From assembly GCA_000434335.1 (NCBI GenBank), contig FR878264.1, forward strand, positions 3,156-57,905: DNA of 54,750 nucleotides, given 5' to 3'. Position 1 is the stretch's first letter, and every line of letters starts with the position of its first letter. A model generated the notes under the pieces. That model was not told where the DNA came from. It saw only the letters and a program-made list of their open reading frames with translations, and searched no databases. The position numbers were made by a program, and so were the translations under genes. Positions 27,457 through 35,610 of this stretch are shown here, piece after piece. Source of the stretch: Clostridium sp. CAG:492. Its GTDB lineage: Bacteria > Bacillota > Clostridia > TANB77 > CAG-508.

Positions 27457-27485
27457 TTGTCAATGGGGACGGTTCTGATTGACAA
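27457..27485 (+). repeat. REP-like repeat copy
   Basis: TTGTCAATGGGGACGGTTCT then GATTGACAA; 8 bases after the abiEii stop. Confidence 0.85.
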
Positions 27486-27503
27486 CTTGTTAAATGCTCA
27501 ATA

Positions 27504-27544
27504 GTGTCAATAGGTGGTCAATAGGGACGGTTCTTTTTGACACA
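27504..27544 (+). repeat. REP-like repeat copy with partial leading unit
   Basis: GTGTCAATAGG fragment followed by GGTCAATAGGGACGGTTCTT and TTTGACACA; second copy in 90 bases. Confidence 0.85.
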
Positions 27545-27574
27545 CTCACATAAGAATTTAAAAAAATAAAATTA

Positions 27575-27626
27575 AAGTTTTTTACACTATTTAAATTTTA
27601 TGGTATCAGTGTAAAAAGCTTTTTTA
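27575..27626 (+). terminator. Terminator after the abiE operon
   Basis: AGTTTTTTACACT / AGTGTAAAAAGCT stem with a ~19-base loop, then TTTTTT. Confidence 0.7.
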
Positions 27627-27644
27627 TTATGTGTTAAAATACAA

Positions 27645-27692
27645 CAAAACATAATGAGTTGACGCCATAAAGATTATATCAGAAAAATGTAA
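27645..27692 (+). repeat. 46-bp paired upstream motif, copy 1 (before dpaB)
   Basis: Starts ACATAATGAGTTGACGCCAT and continues through AGATTATATCAGAAAAATGTAAA. A closely similar stretch lies upstream of pta (29642). Confidence 0.6.
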
Positions 27693-27770
27693 ACTAAAGT
27701 TACTAAAAAAGGACAAAAGTCATAACCAAATTTACATAAAAACATATTATATAATGTAAAGGAGGTAACA

Positions 27771-28349
27771 ATGGACATAAAGGATAAAAAAATAGGAGTC
27801 ATAATGACTGGATCATTTTGTACATTTTCAAAAGTAATAGAACAAATAAAAGAGCTCGTAAAAAGAGGAGCAGATGTTTTGCCAATAATGTCATATAATA
27901 GCTATGAATTAGATACAAAATTTGGAGAAGCAAAGGAAATAATAAAAATGGTTGAAAATATAACTGGTAAAAAAATAATACACACAATACAAGGAGCAGA
28001 GCCAATAGGTCCAAAACAATTAACAGATGTTATGCTAATAGCACCGTGTTCAGGAAATACAATAGCAAAATTAGCAAATGGAATAATAGACACTCCAGCC
28101 ACAATGGCTACAAAATCTCATTTAAGAAACAACAATCCAGTAGTAATTGCAATATCAACAAATGACGGATTAGCAGGTTCCGCAGAAAACATAGGAAAAC
28201 TATTAAATAGAAACAATTATTATGTAGTTCCATTTAGGCAAGATAATCCAATAACAAAGCCACGCTCATTAGTATTTGATTCTACTTATATTGTAAAAAC
28301 CATAGAAGAAGCTCTTGACGGAAAACAAATACAACCAATATTATTATAA
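27771..28349 (+). CDS. dpaB: Dipicolinate synthase subunit B
   Basis: 192 residues, flavoprotein-like fold of SpoVFB. N-terminal KKIGVIMTGSFCTFSKVIEQ, then MLIAPCSGNTIAKLANGI (FMN-type binding loop), DTPATMATKSHLRN, DGLAGSAENIG and YYVPFRQDNPITKP match DpaB. With DpaA it oxidises dihydrodipicolinate to dipicolinic acid in the mother cell during sporulation. AAAGGAGGTAACA precedes the ATG. dpaA is not adjacent, although Asd and DapA for the same pathway lie 3-5 kb upstream. Closed by a strong terminator. Confidence 0.92.
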   Translation: MDIKDKKIGVIMTGSFCTFSKVIEQIKELVKRGADVLPIMSYNSYELDTKFGEAKEIIKMVENITGKKIIHTIQGAEPIGPKQLTDVMLIAPCSGNTIAKLANGIIDTPATMATKSHLRNNNPVVIAISTNDGLAGSAENIGKLLNRNNYYVVPFRQDNPITKPRSLVFDSTYIVKTIEEALDGKQIQPILL

Positions 28350-28351
28350 AT

Positions 28352-28407
28352 AAAACTCCCTATAACCACATAAAATGCAATGCAAACTACAGGTTATAGG
28401 GTGTTTT
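28352..28407. terminator. Strong bidirectional terminator between dpaB and the 69-residue gene
   Basis: 16-bp stem AAAACTCCCTATAACC / GGTTATAGGGTGTTTT with T-runs on both strands; it serves two convergent genes. Confidence 0.85.
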
Positions 28408-28431
28408 TATTCAATGTATATTATCAATTCT

Positions 28432-28641
28432 TTACAAGACGATGACTGTATACACTGAATTTTTGGTTTTCACCGCATAGATGGTTTTTTGACTAATTTG
28501 GGCAATTAGCTTAATTTCTCTTACGATGCTGGTGTGCCAGCTTTGCAAAGAGAGATTATTTCCATCTTTTTCGATGAGCTTTCCAGAAATCGCCTTGCCA
28601 ATAGCAGGCGTCTTTCTAGAAAGAATTGCATAAGTATTCAT
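28432..28641 (-). CDS. Conserved-looking 69-residue protein, unknown
   Basis: 69 residues (MNTYAILSRKTPAIGKAISG ... IYAVKTKNSVYTVIV). Predicted mainly beta: GKLIEKDGNNLSLQSWH and KTIYAVKTKNSVYTV look like strands of a small barrel. Base composition is visibly richer in G+C than its neighbours. It has a perfect sigma-A promoter, a ~70-base leader and a GGAGG site, so it is probably strongly expressed. I do not recognise the family; small-barrel nucleic-acid binding is only a guess. Confidence 0.7.
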   Translation of the reverse strand: MNTYAILSRKTPAIGKAISGKLIEKDGNNLSLQSWHTSIVREIKLIAQISQKTIYAVKTKNSVYTVIVL

Positions 28642-28712
28642 ATAGTACCTCCAGACTATACGAGTAAAATGTGACCGCCGTTTGGCGTTTCATGGAAAAA
28701 ACTTCCAATCAT
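28642..28712 (-). promoter_or_regulatory. Structured leader of the 69-residue gene
   Basis: Minus-strand 5' region with two compact hairpins: GGAA-GTTTT-TTCC and CGCC-AAAC-GGCG. The GC-rich second hairpin is striking in this AT-rich genome. Could be a protein-binding or autoregulatory site. Confidence 0.45.
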
Positions 28713-28718
28713 AATAAA

Positions 28719-28747
28719 ATTATACAATACATTATGTAAAATGTCAA
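28719..28747 (-). promoter_or_regulatory. Perfect sigma-A promoter of the 69-residue gene
   Basis: On the minus strand TTGACA (28747-28742), exactly 17 bases, TATAAT (28724-28719). Confidence 0.85.
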
Positions 28748-28815
28748 CTTTTTTTGAAACAGGCCTAATTAGTGTATGTTTTTTTATAAAAAATAATACT
28801 AAAAAAACATTATTA

Positions 28816-28824
28816 TGCTATAAT
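28816..28824 (+). promoter_or_regulatory. Extended -10 promoter of birA
   Basis: TG-C-TATAAT about 38 bases before the birA ATG; no clear -35 box. Confidence 0.5.
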
Positions 28825-28861
28825 AAAAAAGAAAAGTGAAGAAGGAGAGGTATATTGTGAT

Positions 28862-29479
28862 ATGATAGAAAAAATGAAATTAAATATAGAAAAAATAAAA
28901 TCAAATTTAAATACATCATTTCTTGGAAAAAATATAATATATTATGAGGAAATAGATTCAACACAAGATGAGGCTAAAAGATTAGCAAAGCAGGGAAAAG
29001 CAACGAATGGGATGTACATAGTGGCAGACAATCAAACAAAAGGGAAGGGGACAAAAGGAAGAACTTGGTATGGCGGAGAATATGAAAATATATGCGGAAC
29101 ATTTGTTCTTGTGCCAAATTGTAATATTAAACAAATAGAAAAGCTAACTATGCTAATAGCAAAAAGCCTTGTAGCAACAATAAAAAAGCTATATGATATA
29201 CAACTAGATATAAAGTATCCAAATGATGTAATGTGCAAGGGAAAAAAGATATCAGGAATATTGACAGAATCAGTAACAAATAAAGAAATAGTGAAATACA
29301 TATTCATAGGAATAGGAATAGATGTAAACCAAATAATATTTACTCCAGAAATAGAGCAAATAGCAACATCATTAAAAAAAGAATACAATAAAGAATTTAA
29401 TAGAGAAGAGATAATATCAAGTTTTTTCAATACATTTGAAAAAGAGTATAAAAAGCTGATAAATAAGGAAATAAATTAA
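28862..29479 (+). CDS. birA: Biotin--protein ligase, monofunctional
   Basis: 205 residues. Attaches biotin to the AccB lysine. Catalytic-domain motifs: YYEEIDSTQDEAKRL, ADNQTKGKGTKGRTWYG (biotinyl-AMP loop, GRGRxGR equivalent), KYPNDVMCKGKKISGIL and GIGIDVNQ. There is no N-terminal helix-turn-helix, so unlike E. coli BirA it should not act as the biotin-operon repressor. GAAGGAGAGG lies 11 bases before the ATG. Its only obvious substrate, AccB, is encoded 6 kb downstream. Confidence 0.93.
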   Translation: MIEKMKLNIEKIKSNLNTSFLGKNIIYYEEIDSTQDEAKRLAKQGKATNGMYIVADNQTKGKGTKGRTWYGGEYENICGTFVLVPNCNIKQIEKLTMLIAKSLVATIKKLYDIQLDIKYPNDVMCKGKKISGILTESVTNKEIVKYIFIGIGIDVNQIIFTPEIEQIATSLKKEYNKEFNREEIISSFFNTFEKEYKKLINKEIN

Positions 29480-29505
29480 AGTACATAAAAGTATATATAT
29501 TGGAG

Positions 29506-29537
29506 AGAGCTGTAAGAAAAAGACAGCTCTTTTTTTG
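29506..29537 (+). terminator. Terminator after birA
   Basis: AGAGCTGT / ACAGCTCT stem, 9-base loop, seven T. Confidence 0.8.
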
Positions 29538-29548
29538 TTGATTGATGG

Positions 29549-29577
29549 GTTGATGGGGGACGGACCTTTTTGACAAC
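29549..29577 (+). repeat. Degenerate REP-like repeat copy
   Basis: GTTGATGGGGGACGGACCTTTT then TGACAAC-like end; last recognisable copy of the family in the window. Confidence 0.6.
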
Positions 29578-29641
29578 TTTTCTCCAAGTGACCTTTTTCC
29601 AAAAATGGGAAAAGAGAACAGCCCCATTATCTCACAATAAA

Positions 29642-29690
29642 ACATAATAAGTTGACGTCATGGAGATTATTTTGGAATTATGTAAAATAT
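29642..29690 (+). repeat. 46-bp paired upstream motif, copy 2 (before pta)
   Basis: Starts ACATAATAAGTTGACGTCAT and continues through AGATTATTTTGGAATTATGTAAA; aligns to the dpaB copy with roughly three quarters of positions identical. Confidence 0.6.
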
Positions 29691-29735
29691 GTGCCGATTT
29701 TCAAACAGAAAAAATAAAAAAATACTAGTATTTAG

Positions 29736-29764
29736 TTGGAAAATTTGGAATTATGTGATATATT
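29736..29764 (+). promoter_or_regulatory. Probable pta promoter
   Basis: TTGGAA, 17-base spacer, TATATT, 45 bases before the chosen pta start. Confidence 0.5.
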
Positions 29765-29808
29765 TTAGCTGTTATAATTTATTCAAAAGAAAGGTAGATC
29801 ATTTTATT

Positions 29809-30825
29809 ATGGGATTTATAGAAAATATAATAGAAAAAGCAAAAAGTGATAAAAAAACAGTAGTGCTTTCTGAGGCAACAGATAAAAGAATTCTAAAGGC
29901 TGCTAATATGGCTATTGATGCAGGAACTGCTGATATTATTTTAGTAGGTAATGAAAATGAAATAAAAAAAGTAGCATTAGAAAATGATATTGATATATCA
30001 AAAGCAAAAATTGTTGACCCTGAGAAAAGTAAAAAAATTGATGAATATACAAAAAAATATTTAGAGCTAAATAAAAATGCGACAGAGGACTTTGAAGAGG
30101 CTAAAAAGATTGTATTAGATCCACTAATTTTTGGTATGATGATGGTTAAGTTTGAAGAAGCTGATGCATATATTGCAGGTGCTACTCATTCAACAAAAGA
30201 GGTTCTTCAGCCAACAATGAAGTTATTTAAAACTATTGGAACAAGAATTCTTTCAACTGTAACTATGATTGAGTTTAAACATAAAGATTTTGGTAACAAA
30301 GATGGATTATTTTACATATCAGATTGTGCACTAAATTCTGAACCTGGATACTTAGCATTAGCTGAAATTGCTAAAGCAACAGCTAATAGTTGTAGAGGAT
30401 TTTCAGGTCAAGATCCTAAGGTTGCATTTTTATCTTTTTCGACACATGGAAGTGCTTCAACTAAGTCAACTGAAAAGGTTGCTAAAGCTGCAGAGCGATT
30501 AAGAAAAATAGCTCCAAATTTAACTTCAGATGGGGAATTACAAATGGATGCAGCAATAATGCCTGAAGTTGCAAAAATGAAAGCTCCAAATAGTCCATTA
30601 AAAGGTGAAGCTAATGTTTTAATATTTCCAGATATTAATGCAGGAAATATTTCATATAAAATTTTTGAAAGATTTTCAAATGTAAAACTATATGGTCCAG
30701 TATGTCAAGGATTAGAAAAAGCAATAACTGATTTATCTAGAGCATGTAGTGCAGAAAGAGTTTTTGACACAATAGCATTAACAGTTGTACAAGCTCAAGC
30801 CCTAGAAAAAGGTGATATAAATTAG
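29809..30825 (+). CDS. pta: Phosphate acetyltransferase
   Basis: 338 residues, full length for the short clostridial Pta. Converts acetyl-CoA and phosphate to acetyl phosphate and CoA. Start 29809 (MGFIENIIEKAKSDKKTVVL) matches the family; an upstream in-frame ATG at 29689 would add 40 atypical residues lying over the promoter. Motifs: SEATDKRILKAA, GATHSTKEVLQP, STHGSASTKSTEKVAKA and VLIFPDINAGNISYK. No ackA is adjacent, which is unusual. Confidence 0.95.
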   Translation: MGFIENIIEKAKSDKKTVVLSEATDKRILKAANMAIDAGTADIILVGNENEIKKVALENDIDISKAKIVDPEKSKKIDEYTKKYLELNKNATEDFEEAKKIVLDPLIFGMMMVKFEEADAYIAGATHSTKEVLQPTMKLFKTIGTRILSTVTMIEFKHKDFGNKDGLFYISDCALNSEPGYLALAEIAKATANSCRGFSGQDPKVAFLSFSTHGSASTKSTEKVAKAAERLRKIAPNLTSDGELQMDAAIMPEVAKMKAPNSPLKGEANVLIFPDINAGNISYKIFERFSNVKLYGPVCQGLEKAITDLSRACSAERVFDTIALTVVQAQALEKGDIN

Positions 30826-30853
30826 TTTTATAAAAAACTGACCACTTGTACTA

Positions 30854-30882
30854 ATGACATTTTTTTACTGTTTTTATATAAT
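30854..30882 (+). promoter_or_regulatory. Probable promoter of the fatty-acid locus
   Basis: ATGACA, 17-base spacer, TATAAT, 60 bases before fabH. I see no FapR- or FabT-type palindrome. Confidence 0.5.
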
Positions 30883-30942
30883 ATATACCGTTATTACAAT
30901 AAAGATAAAAAGTTTTATTATAAATAAGACTAAAGGAGGTAT

Positions 30943-31869
30943 ATGGAATCAGTAGAAATTATTGCTACAGATAAATATCTACCCAAAAGATGTATTACTA
31001 ATAAATCTATTGAAAAAAAATTTGATATTTCAAGTAATTGGATTTCAACGAGAACAGGCATAAATCAAAGATTTTATAGTGATGAAGATATTTCTATGTT
31101 AGCAATAAAAGCAGTAGAAAATTTAATTATGAATTCAAAAATAGATATACAAAAGGTTGATTTAATAATTGTTGCTACAACATCAACAAAAAAAATAATG
31201 CCAAGTATATCTTTTATAGTGCAAAAAGCTTTTAATATTCAAAAATGCAGATGTATAGATGTTTTAGCTGGTTGTAGTGGATATATAAATGCTTTTGATA
31301 TAGCAAGAAAATACATAATAACTGAAGATTGTAATTGTGCTTTAGTAATTGGAGTAGAAAAATTATCTGAATGTATAGATAAAAATGATATAAATATAGT
31401 TTCATTACTTGGAGATGGAGCTTCCGCTTCTATCTTAGAGCCTACTAAATCTCAAAAAGTATATTATTCAAATATTGAAAGTATTGGACAAATAGGTGAT
31501 ATCTTAACATATGAAATTCCAGAAAAAATATATATGGATGGAAAACAAGTATATAGATTTGGTACAACTAAACCAATAGAAAATATTAATGAATTATTAC
31601 GAAAAAGTAATTTAACACTAAAAGATATCAAATATATAGTACCACATCAATCAAATTTAAAAATGCTAAAACGAATTTGTAAAGAATTAAATATAAAAGA
31701 GCAAAAAATGTATATAAACATACAAAATGTAGGTAACACGTTTTGTGCAAGTATACCAATAGCACTAACAGAAATGTTTGAAAAAGATTTATTAAAATCA
31801 GGAGACAAGATTATATTAATAGGATATGGAGGAGGAGTTAATTTAGGAAGTATTCTATTAGAAATATAG
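30943..31869 (+). CDS. fabH: 3-oxoacyl-ACP synthase III
   Basis: 308 residues. Condenses acetyl-CoA with malonyl-ACP to start fatty-acid synthesis. Catalytic triad visible: Cys in DVLAGCSGYINA (~112), His in IVPHQSNLKML and Asn in NVGNTFCASIPIAL. GDGASASILEP and the closing GYGGGVNLGS are typical. AAAGGAGGT directly upstream. In many clostridia acpP and fabK follow; here fabD follows after 27 bases. Confidence 0.95.
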   Translation: MESVEIIATDKYLPKRCITNKSIEKKFDISSNWISTRTGINQRFYSDEDISMLAIKAVENLIMNSKIDIQKVDLIIVATTSTKKIMPSISFIVQKAFNIQKCRCIDVLAGCSGYINAFDIARKYIITEDCNCALVIGVEKLSECIDKNDINIVSLLGDGASASILEPTKSQKVYYSNIESIGQIGDILTYEIPEKIYMDGKQVYRFGTTKPIENINELLRKSNLTLKDIKYIVPHQSNLKMLKRICKELNIKEQKMYINIQNVGNTFCASIPIALTEMFEKDLLKSGDKIILIGYGGGVNLGSILLEI

Positions 31870-31896
31870 TTATATATTTACGAAAGGAAGATAAAA

Positions 31897-32832
31897 ATGA
31901 AATTAGGTTTTGTATTTCCAGGACAAGGTTCACAATTTGTTGGAATGGGAAAAGATTATTACGAAAAATATGAATGTGTACGTAAGGTATATGATAAAGC
32001 AAGTCAAATATTAGGATTTGATATAGCAAAATTAAGTTTTGAAGGACCAGAAGAAGAATTAAATCAAACAAAAAATACTCAATTAGCTATATTAGTAATG
32101 AGTCTTGCAATATCAGAATTATTAAAACAAAATAATATAGAAGCTAATATATCTGCAGGATTAAGCTTAGGAGAATATTCAGCATTAATATACAGTAATA
32201 TAATAAGTTTTGAAGATGGTATAAAGATAGTACAAAAAAGAGGAACTTATATGCAAGAATATTTACCTCAAGGCAATTGGAGTATGGCAGCGATTTTAGG
32301 ATTAGATGATAATACAATAGAAGAAGTATGTAAAAAAGTAACATCAGGATTTGTAGTACCAGCTAATTATAATTGTCAAGGTCAAGTTGCAATTTCTGGT
32401 GAAAAACAAGCTGTAGAAGAAGCAATGGATCTTTTAAAACAAGCAGGAGCAAAAAGAGCAATAGAATTAAAAACAAGTGGACCATTCCATACAGAAAAAT
32501 TACAAGAAGCATCAAAAAAATTATATGAAGCATTACAAGAAATACAAATAAATAAAATATCAGATAAAAAAGTAATAAAAAATATAGATGCAATTGAATA
32601 TACAGATGCAGACAATATAAGACAAATATTAGCAAATCATGTAATAAATCCTGTAAAATTTAAAGAATCAATCGAAAATATGATATCACAAGGTGTAGAT
32701 ACAATAATAGAAATAGGACCAGGAAAAGTATTGTCAGGATTTGTAAAAAAGACAAATAAAGAAATAAAAATATATAACACAAATAATATAGAAGCATTTG
32801 AACAAATACTTGATGATAATCTAAAAAAGTAA
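31897..32832 (+). CDS. fabD: Malonyl-CoA--ACP transacylase
   Basis: 311 residues. Transfers malonyl from CoA to ACP. FVFPGQGSQFVGMGKD at the N-terminus, active-site GLSLGEYSAL (Ser ~92), acyl-Arg region MQEYLPQGNWSMAAILG, and the second-half TSGPFHTEKL His motif. CGAAAGGAAG precedes the ATG. Confidence 0.95.
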   Translation: MKLGFVFPGQGSQFVGMGKDYYEKYECVRKVYDKASQILGFDIAKLSFEGPEEELNQTKNTQLAILVMSLAISELLKQNNIEANISAGLSLGEYSALIYSNIISFEDGIKIVQKRGTYMQEYLPQGNWSMAAILGLDDNTIEEVCKKVTSGFVVPANYNCQGQVAISGEKQAVEEAMDLLKQAGAKRAIELKTSGPFHTEKLQEASKKLYEALQEIQINKISDKKVIKNIDAIEYTDADNIRQILANHVINPVKFKESIENMISQGVDTIIEIGPGKVLSGFVKKTNKEIKIYNTNNIEAFEQILDDNLKK

Positions 32833-32862
32833 AATTCACATAAAGAAGAAAGGATGAATAAT

Positions 32863-33606
32863 ATGGAAAACACTACAAAAGTAGCTCTTATAACAGGTGC
32901 TACAAGAGGAATTGGTAAGCAAATAGCATTAGAGCTTGCTGAAAACGGATATAATATATCTTTAAATTATAGAACTCTATCTGATGAAGTAAATAATTTA
33001 AAATCAGAAATCGAATCTAAAGGAGTTAAATGTTTATTAGTAAATGGAGATGTTTCTGATTTTGAATCTTGCGAAAATATGGCTAAAGAAACAGTTCAAA
33101 GTTTAGGGCAAATAGATGTTCTTGTTAACAATGCAGGTATTACAAAAGATGGATTACTTATGAGAATGAAAAAAGAAGACTTTACTAAAGTAATTGATAT
33201 TAATTTAGTAGGTACATTTAATATGACTCGTAATGTAATTCCATTTATGATAAAGAAAAGATCTGGAAGAATTATAAATGTATCTTCTGTAGTTGGAATA
33301 ACAGGAAATGCTGGTCAAACTAATTATTCCGCTTCTAAAGCTGGAGTAATTGGATTTACAAAAAGTTTAGCAAAAGAAGTTGCTAGTAGAAACATTTTAG
33401 TAAATGCAATAGCACCTGGTTTTATTGCTACAGATATGACAAGTGTTTTATCAGATGCAGTTAAAGAAAATATAAATTCTCAAATTCCATTAAATAGAAT
33501 GGGTTCACCTAAAGAAATAGCAAAAGTTGTTAAGTTCTTAGCATCTGAAGATAGTTCTTATATAACAGGTCAAGTTATAAATATAGACGGTGGAATGGTT
33601 ATGTAA
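32863..33606 (+). CDS. fabG: 3-oxoacyl-ACP reductase
   Basis: 247 residues, short-chain dehydrogenase. NADP loop TGATRGIGKQ, NNAGITKDG, catalytic Ser-Tyr-Lys in VSSVVGITGNAGQTNYSASKAG (written here as family context), and the C-terminal GGMVM. Start 32863 is preferred over 32854 because AAAGG sits at the right spacing and the protein then begins MENTTKVALITG. Confidence 0.95.
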   Translation: MENTTKVALITGATRGIGKQIALELAENGYNISLNYRTLSDEVNNLKSEIESKGVKCLLVNGDVSDFESCENMAKETVQSLGQIDVLVNNAGITKDGLLMRMKKEDFTKVIDINLVGTFNMTRNVIPFMIKKRSGRIINVSSVVGITGNAGQTNYSASKAGVIGFTKSLAKEVASRNILVNAIAPGFIATDMTSVLSDAVKENINSQIPLNRMGSPKEIAKVVKFLASEDSSYITGQVINIDGGMVM

Positions 33607-33654
33607 GTTTATTCCGTGTAAAAATAAGTAGATTAAGTAGAAAGGATGAATAAA

Positions 33655-34893
33655 TTGGAAAGAAGAGTTGTTGTAACAGGTATGGGTGCTGTAACACCTA
33701 TAGGAAATAGTGTAGAAGATTTTTGGAAAGGTATTAAAGAAGGTAAATGTGGTATTGATACTATCACTAGATTTGATGTTTCAGATTACAAAGTTAAATT
33801 AGCTGCTGAAATTAAAGACTTGAACATTGAAGATTATATGGATAGAAGATCAGCTAAAAGATTAGATAGATATTCTCAACTAGCTATGATTGCTGCTAAA
33901 GAAGCTATGCAAGATAGTGGTATATCAGCTGATAATACTGATATGACTAGAATGGCTTGTATTGTAGGATCAGGAATTGGTGGTCTTGGAACAATTGAAG
34001 AGCAAACTAAAGTACTTATTAATAAGGGTCATGATAGAATATCACCTATGTATATTCCTATGTCTATATCTAATATGGCTTCTGGAAATATTGCTATAGA
34101 ATACGGAATTAAAGGTGAATCTTTTGCACTTGTAACTGCTTGTGCAACTGGTACACATTGTATTGGAGAAAGTTATAGATTAATTAAACATGGTTATCAA
34201 GATGTTGCATTAACAGGTGGATCTGAAGGCTCTATCACAGAAACAGCTATTTCTGGATTCACAAATATTAAAGCATTATCTCAAAGTCAAGATAAAAATA
34301 GAGCAAGTATTCCTTTTGATAAAGAAAGAAGTGGATTTGTTATGGGTGAAGGTGCTGGTATTTTAATTCTTGAAGAATTAGAGCATGCTAAAGCAAGAGG
34401 CGCTAAAATATATGGAGAAGTTGTTGGATTTGGTTCAAGTTCAGATGCTTACCATATAACATCACCTGCACCAGGAGGAGAAGGTGGAGCTCGTGCTATG
34501 GTTTCTGCTATAAAAGATGCAGGAATTAAACCAGAAGATATCGATTATATAAATGCACATGGTACATCTACTCATCTTAACGATTCTTTTGAAACATCTG
34601 CAATAAAAACAGCATTAGGAGCTGCTGCAAAAACTGTAATGGTAAGCTCTACAAAAGGAAACACAGGACATTTATTAGGTGCAGCTGGAGCTGTTGAAGC
34701 AATTGCTTGTATAAAAGCTATTGAAGATAAATTTGTTCCTCCTACTATTAATTATAAAGTTCCTGACGAAGAATGTGACTTAGACATTGTACCAAATGAA
34801 GGAAGAAGTAAAGAATTAAAATATACTATGTCAAATTCATTAGGATTTGGTGGACATAACAGTACAGTTATTATAAAAAAATATGAAGATTAA
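33655..34893 (+). CDS. fabF: 3-oxoacyl-ACP synthase II
   Basis: 412 residues. Elongating condensing enzyme. Starts at TTG 33655 (MERRVVVTGMGAVTPIG); the in-frame ATG nine bases earlier is only one base from the AAAGG site. Catalytic Cys in VTACATGTHCIG, His in NAHGTSTHLND and GNTGHLLGAAG. Followed by a hairpin and accB. Confidence 0.95.
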   Translation: MERRVVVTGMGAVTPIGNSVEDFWKGIKEGKCGIDTITRFDVSDYKVKLAAEIKDLNIEDYMDRRSAKRLDRYSQLAMIAAKEAMQDSGISADNTDMTRMACIVGSGIGGLGTIEEQTKVLINKGHDRISPMYIPMSISNMASGNIAIEYGIKGESFALVTACATGTHCIGESYRLIKHGYQDVALTGGSEGSITETAISGFTNIKALSQSQDKNRASIPFDKERSGFVMGEGAGILILEELEHAKARGAKIYGEVVGFGSSSDAYHITSPAPGGEGGARAMVSAIKDAGIKPEDIDYINAHGTSTHLNDSFETSAIKTALGAAAKTVMVSSTKGNTGHLLGAAGAVEAIACIKAIEDKFVPPTINYKVPDEECDLDIVPNEGRSKELKYTMSNSLGFGGHNSTVIIKKYED

Positions 34894-34899
34894 AAATAA

Positions 34900-34922
34900 G
34901 GCTTTCTCATAAAGGGAAAGCC
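34900..34922 (+). promoter_or_regulatory. Intercistronic hairpin fabF-accB
   Basis: GGCTTTC / GAAAGCC, 9-base loop, no T-run. A processing or stability element, or a weak attenuator. Confidence 0.5.
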
Positions 34923-34980
34923 ACATATTAAAATATATTTTAAATATCTATTAAAGATTATTTTGAAAGGATGGTTTTAT

Positions 34981-35463
34981 ATGGATTATAATGAAATAAA
35001 AAAAATTATAAAAGATATGGAAGAATGCTCATTAGAGGAACTTGATATTGAGTTCACTGATGGAACAAAAATAAAAATGAAAAAACATTGTGAGCCAAAA
35101 GGTGCACCAATGATGCCTCCTATGGGATTTATGGGACAAATGCCTGTTATGGGGCAACCTGTAATAAATAATAATATACCTGAATTAAAAAAGACAGATT
35201 TATCCGCTTCTGCTAAAGAAGAAGAAAACTATAAACTAGTTAAATCTCCTATGGTTGGTACTTTTTATAGCAAACCATCACCAAAAGCTGAACCACTAGT
35301 AAAAGTTGGCGATAAAGTAAAAAAAGGTGATGTTCTATGTATTGTAGAAGCTATGAAACTTATGAATGAAGTTGAAAGTGAATTTGACGGAGAAGTTGTT
35401 GAAATTTGTTGTAAAGATGAAGAAATGGTAGAATATGGTCAAGTTTTAATAAAAATAAAATAA
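34981..35463 (+). CDS. accB: Biotin carboxyl carrier protein of acetyl-CoA carboxylase
   Basis: 160 residues. An N-terminal helical segment, a Pro/Met-rich linker (KGAPMMPPMGFMGQMPVMGQ) and the C-terminal biotinyl domain with the biotinylated lysine in EAMKLMNEV (~residue 126). Start 34981 follows TTGAAAGGATGG. Substrate of BirA (28862) and partner of AccC, AccD and AccA downstream. Confidence 0.95.
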   Translation: MDYNEIKKIIKDMEECSLEELDIEFTDGTKIKMKKHCEPKGAPMMPPMGFMGQMPVMGQPVINNNIPELKKTDLSASAKEEENYKLVKSPMVGTFYSKPSPKAEPLVKVGDKVKKGDVLCIVEAMKLMNEVESEFDGEVVEICCKDEEMVEYGQVLIKIK

Positions 35464-35500
35464 TTGTCGAAATAAAAGGCAAAAAAATAATAGAGAACGC

Positions 35501-35528
35501 TTGTTTTCTACTAGATTTATGTTATAAT
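35501..35528 (+). promoter_or_regulatory. Promoter of the small membrane-peptide cassette
   Basis: TTGTTT, 16 bases, TATAAT, 38 bases after the accB stop; predicted start near 35535. Confidence 0.6.
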
Positions 35529-35575
35529 TCATCTGGAGGAAACAAATAAAAAAGCAGATGTGTGTGTTACCTTTA

Positions 35576-35600
35576 ATCTGAGATTTATCTCAAGATTGGA
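35576..35600 (+). promoter_or_regulatory. Hairpin next to the toxin ribosome site
   Basis: AATCT-GAGAT-TT-ATCTC-A-AGATT stem-loop ending at the GGAGGTGAT ribosome site; could hide the site as in type I toxin mRNAs. Confidence 0.55.
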
Positions 35601-35610
35601 GGTGATGTTT

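Larger units (their letters stand above)
27449..27770. other. Gene-free interval between abiEii and dpaB
   Basis: Contains two REP copies, a terminator and one member of a 46-bp repeated motif also found before pta. No dpaA gene or remnant. Confidence 0.6.

Noticed and set aside
30826..30942. FapR or FabT operator before fabH
   Set aside because: No palindrome matching either known consensus could be found.
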